Assembly (NCBI GenBank): GCA_004154925.1 | Contig: QJNS01000113.1 | Span: 1 to 64,000 of the forward strand | Source of the DNA: Monosporascus cannonballus | Lineage: Eukaryota; Ascomycota; Sordariomycetes; Xylariales | Reading direction: 5' to 3' | DNA: 64,000 nt | Part shown: piece after piece, positions 13,801 through 23,093 of the stretch | Numbering within the stretch: the first letter of the stretch is position 1 | How the letters are laid out: every line of letters starts with the position of its first letter | The notes under the pieces: model-generated | What the model was told of the DNA's origin: nothing | What the model saw: only the letters and a program-made list of their open reading frames with translations | Database searches by the model: none | Program-made: the position numbers and the translations under genes

Positions 13801-16458
13801 AAATAATAAGTTTTACGTTAACGTTATAAATAAAAAAAGAAATATATTTTTGATAAAAATTATTTAATATATTAAAAATTATGTATATAAATATAAATAT
13901 CGTTATAATTAAAATTATATTTTCAAATCGCGAAAACGTATAAATTATATATCGGTTTAATATTTAAATTATTAAGATTATTATTAAATTATTAATAATT
14001 AATTTAAACCGAATAATTATATACGATATACTTTAATTCAGACGGAAAATAATTTTAAATAATTTTATAATTTTTTCTAATATTTGTTAAATTTATAATA
14101 TAATAATAAGTTATAATTTATATAAATTGGTTTACAATATAAAAATATAACGTTAGTATTTTTAATGAAACGAATTCTGCCGTTTCCGAAAAATTATTTA
14201 TATTTTTTATAAAATCAAAAACATAATTCTTTTATATATTATATATAATATAAAAAATAAGCGATTTTTCAAAATATCTTACTATTATTATTTATTCAAA
14301 TTAAAAATCGCTTTAATTAATGCGAATATATTTTTAATTAAATATATATTTTTCATTTTAATTAATTTATTCGGAAATTTATTAAATAAAAATTATTTAA
14401 ATATAAAAGAAATACATATTTATTTTATTTCTTTATTATAAAGTAAAAATAATTACATAAAAAATAATTTATTTATTTATTTTTTATATTAACACTTTAT
14501 TATTTTTTAAATAACCGTTTTTATTAAACCGGTTTTTAATTATTTTTATATAAATATTTTCGAATTTAAAGGTTTAAGGATATAAAGGAAATTAAGCATA
14601 TATATATTATAATAAGGTTTAGCCGAAATTAAGTTATTACGGTTTTTTTCCAATATAATAATTTTATTTTTTTAAATATATTAAAGTTATTTTACGTATA
14701 TATTTGCCATTAAATAATATATATTATTAAGGTTTTATTTTTATTTAATACCGTACGTTAAAATTATTTTATTTTGGAAATTTACAAATAATATTTTAAT
14801 CGGCCGAAAATTAAAATTAAAATTCGATAATTATTTCGTTTTAACGGTAATTATTTGCGATAAATTACGTATTATTTTTTATATTATCTATATCCGTTAT
14901 GTTACTTCTTATTATAATTTTTATATTTTTATAAGTAATATAATTTTTGATTTATTTAGTTAAATTATTTTCTTTATTTTAATTTTTTAGAAATAAATAA
15001 TTTATTTTTTATTTATCTAATACTTAATAAAGCATAAATAATATAACTTATTTATAGCTAATTATATTTAATTATTTATAATTATAAATTATTTAATTAA
15101 ATTATTATTATAAATTTTTAATCGAAAACTTTTGCAATATATTTTATTACATTATTCGATTAATATCCGGAATATTTATATTTAATTTAATAATAATAAT
15201 AAATATAACGATATAAATAAAATTATCTGATTATTTTAAGTTATTATATATACAAATTTGGTATCCGTAAAATATTTCGGCATTATAAAATTAAATTAAG
15301 AAATATTATTTATTAATTTAAATATTAATTTTTAAATATAAAGAAAATAATAATATTAATTTCGAAATAATTAATATTAAAATGTCGAATTTGCACTTTA
15401 TAACTATATTTAATTAAGCCGTCGATTTAACAAAAACTGTTATATTTCGTGATATATTTTATAATATTATTAATAATTATTATATGTATAAATTAATATA
15501 TAGAATAAGGAAAATAAAACGCAAATTATAAATATTAATATACATAAGCCGGATATTTTTTTTATTTTAATAATAAATACATTTCGTTAAAAGTAATTAA
15601 ATTATATTGTTATTCGAAAATAAAATTTAATATAATAATTTGGAATTAATTATTTAATATTGATTTAAAATAAGAAATAATAAGGCTATATTATTTAGTA
15701 ATTATACGGTCGAATAGTTTTAAATTTAGCTTTTTTATATTTATAAATATTAAAATAAAAAGAATTATAAAATTATTATTATAAGAATTAGTTATTTTTC
15801 CGCCAATTTAATTTATAATATAATTTGGATAATTATTAAGTCGGTTATTATCAAAAAATTGAAATATTTAAAAGTTTTTAAAATTTATTTTAATAATAAA
15901 AAAATAATAAGTTTTCCGAAAACCAAATTATATACCGTATCGATTTATTTTTTCTATAAAATTCGGCCTTATTTATTAAGTATAACGTTTAATATAAGGC
16001 GAATAAAGCTATAGCGCAAAGTTTTTATAAAGTTATCAGTTATATATATAATATTAATATATAAATTAATTACATTTATAACTGCAAAAAACCGGGAAAA
16101 ATATCGAATTAAAATAAATGTTTTATTTTAGAAAATTAAATATTTGAAAATTTAAAATATTTATTTTAAATCTTTAAGTATATTCTCCGCATTTGGCTGA
16201 TTAAAAAATATATATTTTAAATTTTGTTACGAACGATTTTAAACCTTATATATTATTATTTTGGCTTTTAAAGTTATATTGTTATTATATTGGCTTAAAA
16301 AATATAAAAAATTATAATATATGTTAATCGGGATTTTAAGTTATTTTTTTATAAAAATTTTAAAAATTTCGTAATTAATATATATTATTAAAGTTAAGAT
16401 TAGTATTTTTTGGGAATTTGTATAAGAACGTATTAAACGGAAGGAAAAAATTACAATT
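13801..16458 (+). other. Copy 1 interior, right part, no gene seen
   Basis: AT-saturated, matching copies 2 and 3 throughout. No protein motif recognised. Confidence 0.5.
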
Positions 16459-16641
16459 TGCTATTAGGCCCTATTTTGGAGGTTTTGTTGTTTTTATGGA
16501 TATTATTCTTAAAGGAGTTTAGCTGATACATTGGACCCTTGACAGATATTTTTTGATCAAAAGCTATAGCTGTGGTTACGGCTGCTGCGCCGCAGGCGCA
16601 GCCACAACCTCTAAAATGGGGTCCTGATCAAGATGAGGTAA
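16459..16641 (+). repeat. Right-terminal segment of copy 1, with hairpins
   Basis: The subterminal inverted repeat CCCTATTTTGGAGGTT (16469-16484) pairs with AACCTCTAAAATGGGG (16606-16621). Inside it, GCTGCGCC (16584-16591) and GGCGCAGC (16595-16602) form a perfect 8-bp stem with a GCA loop. The element ends GATGAGGTAA. All four copies have this arrangement, so it belongs to the element and is not a separate small transposon. Confidence 0.85.
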
Positions 16642-17250
16642 ACAATTTATTAAATTTCATTACCTATTATATCGATAATTATCTTATTTATTTCAAAGCC
16701 AAAGAAAACAATAACTTTTAGCCTAAATAAAATAAGAAAACCTTTATCGAACTAAATAACGAATACCGATATACGGAAATTCCACGATGGCCAAAATACC
16801 CTAAATCTTATTACCTATATCCCGAATCAAGACTAAATCAAAAAATTATATTATAAGGATATTTATGTTACTTTCCGATACTTTACGTTTAATACAAGTT
16901 CTTTAATATGGAAATACCCTTTTAAAAGATCTACCTTTTTAATTCTATAGCTTAGAAAGTACAGAATTAATAAACGAACCAAAACAAAAATAATTCCTTC
17001 TTAAAAACCTTACAACTTTATTGCAAATATAATAAGAAAACATAATTCCGGCACAAGAACGACCAGTATACCAAATATGCTATCAGAAAAGCTCGCCCAT
17101 AAAACCTTGCTTAAGCCGAAAAGCATTAAAAATCAAAAAATTATAAAGGCCTTGGAAATTAACGTATCGAAAAGCTCTAATTTATAAAACCTTATATAAA
17201 GCAATAAGAAATGCGTAATTAAATTAAAATCTATTTTTAATACAAAAACA
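16642..17250 (+). pseudogene. Element A, pre-protease region
   Basis: Element A resumes here directly after copy 1. Composition returns to the less extreme level of elements A and B. Frame fragments are present but no domain is recognised until the protease motif at 17271. Confidence 0.6.
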
Positions 17251-17835
17251 AAACGTTTAAAGCAATAATTAATTCCGGAATAAAAGGAAATTTTATTTCT
17301 CCGGTAATAACAAAAAATACCAGATTTCCTGAAAATATAAATTGTAATTTTACCAATTACGTACGGTAAATGAAAACCTATCCACTTACAAAAATGGACA
17401 GGTTTTACAAAAAATAAAAAAACTCGCTGCACTAATTTAAAAATACTAAGAACGCGTTTCGCTGAATATCGTTAATATCTCCGGATACGATATTATTTTG
17501 GGAATACCTTAACTTTATTTTAGTAACCCCCGGATTAATTGGAAAAAACGGATACTTTCCTAAGAAAACACAACGGAAATATCGGAAAAAGATAATCGAA
17601 AAATTTGCTATATTATTAAGAAAGTACGGGTTCCTAACTAAGCCTTTATAATGCTCCCGGAATATCAAAGATTTAAGCGATTATTTAAAAATAAAAAGGA
17701 TTATGAATTACCTTCTTATGGTTAATAAGAACACCGGATACCCATTAAAGAAAAACATTATTTTAAACTTTACAAAATCTATTACATAAACTCTAATAAG
17801 TTAAAGGCTTTATAAAAAAAGTATTTAATTTGATC
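17251..17835 (+). pseudogene. Retroviral-type aspartic protease region of element A, broken
   Basis: The frame reads FKAIINSGIKGNFISP around 17255-17300. Family members have a DSG or DTG active site with GNFIS after it; here the catalytic Asp codon is AAT (17271-17273), a G-to-A change giving NSG. The enzyme would have cut the Gag-Pol polyprotein. Stops follow. The region up to 17835 is the protease-to-reverse-transcriptase linker. Minus-strand open frames at 17133-17432 and 17432-17668 are antisense shadows. Confidence 0.75.
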
Positions 17836-18375
17836 TAAAAAAGGAATATATCTAACTCTCCGATTTTCCCGTAAGATACTTTGTCCTTATAGTACCAAAA
17901 ACCAAAAACGGAAAGCAAAAAATTAACGAAAATAAAGACCTGGTTTTCAAAAAAATAATTAATTATAAACAGTTAAACGATATTACAATTAAAAACAAAT
18001 ACCTCTTAATCCTTATAAGCACGTTAAAGGAAAACGTTAACAAAATTAAATAGTTTACTGCATTTAATTTCCGAAACGGTTATTATTATATTAAAATGGC
18101 CAAGTGAAAACAAAAATGAAAAACGGCATTTAAAACAATATATAGACTTTACGAATATCCAATAATACCTATAGGACTTACTAATACCCCCGCCAGTTTC
18201 CAGCGCCTAATTATAATTACTCTCAGAAAGTTTTTGAACAAATTCGTATTTATCTACCTTAATAACATCCTTATTTACTTCGAAACATTAAAAAAACATA
18301 AAAAACATATTGCCCAAGTACTTCAAACCTTGGACGAAATAAACATCCGAGTTAACCCAGCCAAAAATATATGAC
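17836..18375 (+). pseudogene. Reverse transcriptase of element A, catalytic aspartates lost
   Basis: Nearly the whole palm and finger core can be followed: INYKQLNDITIKNKY (family DYRQLN), FTAFNFRNGYYYIKMA (family ALDLRNGYYHIRMA), LYEYPIIPIGLTNTPASFQ (family MPFGLTNAPASFQ), then YLNNILIYFETLKKHKKHI. The catalytic YLDD is YLNN at 18255-18266, both Asp codons changed by G to A, so it cannot polymerise. Only a few stops interrupt it. Identification as Ty3/gypsy reverse transcriptase is secure. Confidence 0.95.
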
Positions 18376-19100
18376 ATACGTAAAAACTAAATTTTCTAAG
18401 ATATACTTTTATTTTTAGCCAAATTCAAATTTAACACTCTAAAATGGAAGTAATTACGGACTGGCTTATCCCTAATAAAGCGACCGTTACAAACATCCGG
18501 CAAATCTTAAGATTTACGGATTACGTATGCGGCTTAATTAAAGAATACGGAGATATAATCAAACTATTAACGAAATTTATTATCAAAAAATATGTAAGGA
18601 AAAAATTTAAAATTCTAAAAAATGCCAAAAAAATATTCCAGATTTTAAAAAATGCGATTATTAACGGACCCATAATAAGATTACCTAACGCCGACAAAGA
18701 AAACGCCTGAAAACGAATACTTTAAATTACGTATTAAGTACCGTCTTACAATAACAAAGGATAACGGCAAATAATACCTAATGGCTTATTATTCGAAAAC
18801 ATTCCAAAATGCAAAATTTAAATACCCGATTTACGATAAAGAGTTACTAGCTATTATTAATGTTTTCAAAAAATTAGAACCTTTTTTCAGCGGAACGAAA
18901 AAAACCTTTCGATATTTATTTCGATTATAAAAAGTTTATTCGATTTATGAAAATTTAAGAATTAAATAAACGGCATAAAAGATGGATAATTTTTCTATTT
19001 AAATTTAACTTCAAAATATATTACATCAAACGAAAAAAAACATCCAAACGGATATTTTTAACAGTAAAAGCAATTACGACTCCAAAATTCCCCAAAAAGT
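18376..19100 (+). pseudogene. Connection and RNase H region of element A, broken
   Basis: An open piece at 18444-18710 has the typical post-palm region (TDWLIPNKATVTNIRQILRF, then a counterpart of FIKEYGDI.KPLTKLT). RNase H follows in pieces: near 18780 a match to YYSKTFQNAKFKYPIYDKE and, further on, a block like the family's IDHKNF and a final KGKKNIQADILSR counterpart near 19020-19060. It would have removed the RNA template during cDNA synthesis. Stops and frame changes are frequent. Confidence 0.85.
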
Positions 19101-19329
19101 ATGTAAATGCTATAATATAACAAAAATAACATTGTATAATTATGCGAAATCTTAAAAAAGCTAACCCTCGAACTTTTGATACGGTTTCGGAATTTTTATG
19201 ATACGAAAAAACAGGAAAAGGTTTAGCAACTGGAAAGACAATTAAAGGACCAGTTACTATACCGTAATAAGGTTTATGTTCTAAAAGGTTAATAAAAGCA
19301 GTTCGTAAGGAAATTTTACCAGAACCCAT

Positions 19330-20274
19330 TATATAGATATTAAGGAATTTTTAAAACTACTAGACGATTACAAAAATAATACGATTTTCTAGAATTACGC
19401 CGTATGGTTAAAAAGGTAATCAAGAATTGCAATATTCGCAACAAAACTAAGCAGCACATCATAAGCCCTACGGACTACTGCAACCCACCAACATTCCTAA
19501 TAAAACATGAAATACCATAACATAAAATTTCATTATTAACTTACCTCCATTTAAAAATCTAATTACGGAAATCGAATACAACAAAATATTGATAATTATT
19601 AATAAACTTGTTAAATATAGGTATTTTTTACCTTTTAAAAAAAACGGAACGGCAGAATAATTAACTTATTTTTTTTATCAAATATTACCTTAACAAATAT
19701 AGGTTATCCAAAGAAAATTATTTCGAATAAAGATACGTTTTTTTACATTAAAATTTAACACCAATTCTTTTAAACAAATTGGTACTAAGCTTAAATTGTT
19801 AATAGCATATTATCTTTAAACGGATGAATAAACCGAAAAATTAAACCAGATCCTGGAATAATATTTTCGAAATTACGTTAATTATTAGCAAGACAATTAG
19901 GTAATGTTTTTACCACTGGTACAAATCGCTTACAATATATTTGTTAACGAAAACATAGGCATATCTCCTTATATAACTATGTATGGATACGATACAAAAA
20001 CGGAACGACCCAGATAACCGCTTAGCAAAATACCAAAGATTACCATAACTGCTTTAAAAATAAAAACATTAATAACAAAAATTAAGATAATTTAAGTTCG
20101 TCTCCAAAACGAATTACGATTTTTTCAATAACGGATAGCGCAGTACTATAACTAAAAAAAATTAAGGAGTTAATTTTAACGAAAGGAGATAAAGTCTACC
20201 TATTACGCCAGAAATAAAACGCGACCTCGAATATCTTTTAAATTAAAACAAAAAAACCTAACGACAAACTCGAT
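19330..20274 (+). pseudogene. Integrase region of element A, broken
   Basis: Position between RNase H and chromodomain identifies it. The NCNICNKTK block near 19420-19450 is the CxxC half of the N-terminal zinc finger. Later a stretch near 19935-19990 reads like ENIGISPYITMYGYDTK, which lies near the end of the catalytic core in this family. The DDE residues could not be followed through the stops. The enzyme would insert cDNA into the genome. Confidence 0.75.
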
Positions 20275-20590
20275 TTCGAAAAATTTGGCCCGTTTAAAAT
20301 TAAAGATATTATTTCCAAAACTAAATATCGGCTATCGTTACCCAAAAACATAAAAATACATTTTGTTTTTTACATTTTTTTATTTAAACCAGTACTTAAG
20401 AACGCCCCGTTAAAAATAAACTTAAAATTCGAAAAAGATCCCGATAAGTACAAAATCGAACAAATACTAAACTCTAGAATAATTAAAAACAAAGTTTAGT
20501 ACTTAGTTAAATAAGAAAAATACTTACATAAAAAAAACACTTGGGAACCATTTAACCATTTAACGAATGCGATAAACCTGGTTAAAACGT
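20275..20590 (+). pseudogene. GPF module and C-terminal chromodomain of element A
   Basis: The frame starts KFGPFKIKDIISKTKYRLSLP, the integrase GPY/F module, then reaches a chromodomain at about 20456-20560: YKIEQILNSRIIKNKV, a stop, YLVK, a stop (Trp in the family), EKYLHKKNTWEPF. Chromodomains of chromoviruses bind histone marks and guide integration into heterochromatin, consistent with the setting. Two stops fall at expected Gln and Trp codons, both RIP-type. This places element A in the chromovirus branch. Confidence 0.9.
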
Positions 20591-21040
20591 TTTACCACCA
20601 GAATCCTGACCGACCGTCTCCAATGCGGCCAAGGTCGCAGGCGACAAAGGTCCCTTATTCAAATCCAAACCAACGGCGTTCCAGTCGAAGGAGGACGCCT
20701 CCGTCATAACGTTTATTTTAAAAGCAAGCTGAACTTGCTCTGCGTCCATACGACGCTACTTTTCTTCTAATTTTTCCCGTTCTTCCAGCTGGTCCAATTA
20801 CAAACCCTCTTTTAACAGCTTTATTGCCTTTTTTTAAGAATGTCCTAATGAAAACGTAAGCGCCTTAACTTCCTAACAAATTTTTTCGATTTTTCATTCT
20901 GCCGACGTCGCAATTCGTCCAGCTTTTTCTTAGCAGCTTTTTGGTAAGCCAGAAAGCTGTCTTCAATTTCGCGCTGCTTTTTTTGTAAACATTCTTGCGC
21001 CTCGTTTATTTTTTTTTAAAAAATTCATTATTAAAACGTT
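20582..21040 (-). pseudogene. Antisense coiled-coil reading frame in element A, function unknown
   Basis: Read on the minus strand, this stretch looks like a real protein: EAQECLQKKQREIEDSFLAY, then KKKLDELRRRQNEKSKKF, a frame change, then LDQLEEREKLEEK, RRMDAEQVQLAF and finally EASSFDWNAVGLDLNKGPL before TAA (20582-20584). Composition is richer in GC than the rest of element A, with only a few RIP-type stops (TAA for CAA). Heptad-like Leu, Glu and Lys spacing predicts a coiled coil. It overlaps the end of the sense chromodomain frame tail to tail. No family recognised; the start is unclear beyond 21040. Confidence 0.6.
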
Positions 21041-21344
21041 ATAAAAAAGGCGTTAATAACGAGTACAACAATCGCAACTCGGGTAATCCAACGCGTAAAA
21101 ACAATTCTTTTCGCCAAGTCGAACGTAATTAAATGAAATAAAGGCTTTAATCCCGAACCTTTTAATTAATTTAATGCAAATATCGCGAAAATCGCGTTAA
21201 TTTAAGCGAGGTTTTCTTTTTTCTTTTTAAATACGTCCTATCATAATAAAGTTAACTAAAACGGCTTTAATTTTTTTCAATAAACCAAAATAATAACTTA
21301 CCGTTCTTATTTTTGGGACAAAAATCCTTGAAAAAGGGAAATAA
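21041..21344 (+). other. Element A 3' region with polypurine tract
   Basis: AT-rich untranslated stretch. The purine run GAAAAAGGGAAATAA (about 21330-21344) abuts the 3' LTR and is the expected plus-strand priming site. Confidence 0.7.
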
Positions 21345-21765
21345 TATTACAGGAATAAGGGTTCCTATTTCGAAAAAATCAATCTTTAAAGCTTAACGCA
21401 AACTTGTTACGGCAAAACCACGGACAAAAGGGCTTGGCCTCATAAGTAATCTAGATAATCTAGGTGATCTGGTATTAAATTACATAAATTATATAAATCC
21501 ACGACATACTTATATTGAAATTAAGATATATAATAAACCCATCTTTTATATAAATAGCACCTACTTAATTTTTCGTTTCTTAGCTATCAATTTAAGCTTT
21601 TAATCCAGAGGTAACTGTACCGTTCTCTAATTAAGGGAAAAATCTTTGAATTTTTTTAACGAACAAACCACTGAATTATTCTTCGCCCTATTATTACCTG
21701 CAAACCAAGACCCTATTTCGGATACTGCTTATATCTCCAGGTGGATGTATGACAGGTTCGTTACA
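21345..21765 (+). repeat. 3' LTR of element A
   Basis: Starts TATTACAGGAAT (TG decayed to TA) and ends GGTTCGTTACA, aligned with 3880-4301. Its last 120 bp are better preserved than the same part of the 5' LTR; its first 100 bp are worse. The 61-codon open frame inside it (21646-21831) is not a gene. Confidence 0.93.
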
Positions 21766-21770
21766 CTTAA

Positions 21771-22249
21771 ATTTAATTATATTAATTTTAGTATTTCTTT
21801 AATAATTCGAAAAAATCTTATATGTATATGAATTTATTTTTTACACATATATAAATTATTAAATTTATTAAATTTAAATTAATTACATTATAAATATAAA
21901 AATATCCCGAATTTAATTATCTTTAATTTTCTATGGTTACGACATAATAACGATAACTCTGACGGGCAAAAGTATAACTGAACGGGTTTTTCTATATTAA
22001 ATTATTTTTAAATAATTTATAACAAAATAATACGTGGGGTATTTACGTTATTATCACTATATAAATTTTATAGTTAGTGATTTACTAAATTTTAATTTGA
22101 TTATATGAACTTTAATTATTATTTAAAAATTTCGAATAATGTTTATATGCATATAAACTTATATTTAATGTATATTTCAAATATATAAATTATTTAATAT
22201 AAATTGGTTATGTAAACGAAGGTAATCGGTTGTTTTATTAAGAAACATA
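21771..22249 (-). other. Copy 4 interior beyond element A, no gene seen
   Basis: Very AT-rich, with small palindromes such as GTTTATATGCATATAAAC around 22141-22158. No coding signal. Confidence 0.5.
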
Positions 22250-22405
22250 CCAAATAAAAGCGTTTTACATTATTAAAACTTAGGCCTCGTTGGTTCGTTA
22301 CGGGGATATGATATTTCATTAATTAACTTTAGCACTTTGGTATAATACATAAAAGGACATTAAAAATAAAAACCAGCCAGCAGCGGCCTAAGCTAGCTGA
22401 GGTAA
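22250..22405 (-). repeat. Left-terminal segment of copy 4
   Basis: Reverse complement of the left ends of copies 1 and 2, same orientation as copy 3 at 50885-51048. Shared blocks are CTTAGGCCTCGTTGG, TTCGTTACGGGGAT and GGCCTAAGCTAGCTGAGGTAA. The central 60 bp have diverged. Confidence 0.8.
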
Positions 22406-22722
22406 ATTATATGCCATAAGATCTCCAATCAACTATTCTTCTCGCCTCTGATCTGGACTTTCGATATAGCGGGCGCAGCCGCAATCTTGCATGTACTTCC
22501 TACCATTCAGCTGATGGGAGTGATTCCTTTGGTATTATAAGTGAAACTTTAAGCGACACGTAAATTGGCAGGGGTGGGCCACTTTTTGTGGCCTTTTCCC
22601 TCTCCGGCTCAACCTCGGCCATTATTCATCAACCCGTCCTGAGGCCCCATCCGCTCTACATCGGCTCTGTTCCGGCTGAGTAGCCCATTAACCGGTATTG
22701 TTCTTATTTTTGGACACCTCTG
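22406..22722. other. GC-normal low-copy DNA, probable ancestral upstream DNA of the peptidase gene
   Basis: About half G+C, without RIP decay, repeats or a long frame. A perfect hairpin GGCCAC / GTGGCC (22577-22582, 22588-22593, loop TTTTT) is visible. Removing elements B and copy 3 at their duplications would place this sequence about 200-520 bp upstream of the gene at 51195. The last five bases, CTCTG, are the target duplication of element B. Confidence 0.65.
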
Positions 22723-23093
22723 TATAACAGTTAAGGATTTAACTAACTATTAAACCTGAGTCGTACGGGTTTATATTAGCTGAAATATCGTAGGATTCTC
22801 AGTAGTAAATATGATAACTAGTTACATTTCGTAATATTAAGGGGATTTTGGATAACGAACTTTTATTATAAATTATTATTATTGTAATTATAAAAATAAT
22901 TTGTATATATAGTGTATGTAAATATATTAATTTTTGAATAATTCTTAAAATTATGATAAATTTAATTTTATTAAATATGAATAGTTTTATATAAATTTAT
23001 TTTCATTTTATTATTAAGAGATATCTAAGTAACGTAATTTATTTACTTAAATTGGACCGTTTTTGGTGACCGGTTTTAAAATAAATCTAAATA
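22723..23093 (-). repeat. 3' LTR of element B (left)
   Basis: Starts TATAACAGTTAAGG, which differs from the undamaged solo LTR start TGTGACGGCTAGGG mainly by transitions. The right half, including GTGACCGG near 23067-23073, is decayed. Confidence 0.82.

Larger units (their letters stand above)
6099..16641 (+). mobile_element. Copy 1: 10.5-kb TIR DNA transposon of unassigned superfamily, inserted in element A
   Basis: Begins TTACCTCGGCTAGCTCAGG and, read inward from the right end, TTACCTCATCTTGATCAGG. These imperfect 24-bp inverted repeats agree at about three quarters of positions. The flanking 8-bp duplication is ACAATCTA (6091-6098) and ACAATTTA (16642-16649), differing by one C-to-T. Element A resumes its protease region directly after. 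The first 150 and last 175 bp are GC-normal; the 10 kb between is saturated with A and T and has no long intact frame. Copies 2 and 3 match along the whole length. An 8-bp duplication is known for hAT, Merlin-like and KDZ elements, and Mutator elements usually give 9, so the superfamily stays open. Confidence 0.85.
3880..21765 (+). mobile_element. Element A: chromodomain Ty3/gypsy LTR retrotransposon, RIP-inactivated, split by copy 1
   Basis: LTRs of 422 and 421 bp flank the element, with a perfect 5-bp target duplication CTTAA (3875-3879 and 21766-21770). Removing the nested DNA element leaves about 7.3 kb. Domain order on the plus strand is Gag, zinc knuckle, protease, reverse transcriptase, RNase H, integrase and chromodomain, which defines a Ty3/gypsy chromovirus. 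The LTRs differ from each other almost only by C/T and G/A, as RIP produces. Stops and frame changes interrupt every domain, so it should be immobile. An antisense frame of unknown function lies between the chromodomain and the 3' LTR. Confidence 0.93.
3012..22405 (-). mobile_element. Copy 4: 1.5-kb non-autonomous TIR element, interrupted by element A
   Basis: In minus orientation, the left edge (3012-3171) matches the right terminus of the 10.5-kb TIR elements: a decayed TTACCTC start, CCCTATTTTGGAGGTT, a GC-rich hairpin, and the inner GGGCCTAATAACAAATTG. The right edge (about 22250-22405) matches their left terminus and ends GCTAGCTGAGGTAA. Removing element A leaves about 1.5 kb that shares only these two ends with copies 1-3, the pattern of a non-autonomous derivative. 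The flanking 8-mers (3004-3011 AATATATA; 22406-22413 ATTATATG) agree at six of eight positions, weak support for a target duplication. The interior carries a 165-bp tandem repeat and no recognisable gene. Confidence 0.7.

Noticed and set aside
16466..16631. Separate MITE with CCCTATTTTGGAGGTT inverted repeats
   Set aside because: The same segment sits at the same distance from the terminus in all four TIR-element copies and the duplications lie outside it, so it is part of the element end.
17133..17668. Two adjacent minus-strand open frames of 99 and 78 codons
   Set aside because: They are antisense to the protease and linker region of element A and have AT-driven composition without motifs, unlike the antisense frame at 20582-21040.
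18444..18710. Stand-alone 88-codon gene
   Set aside because: It is the part of element A pol just after the reverse transcriptase palm, open only between two RIP stops.
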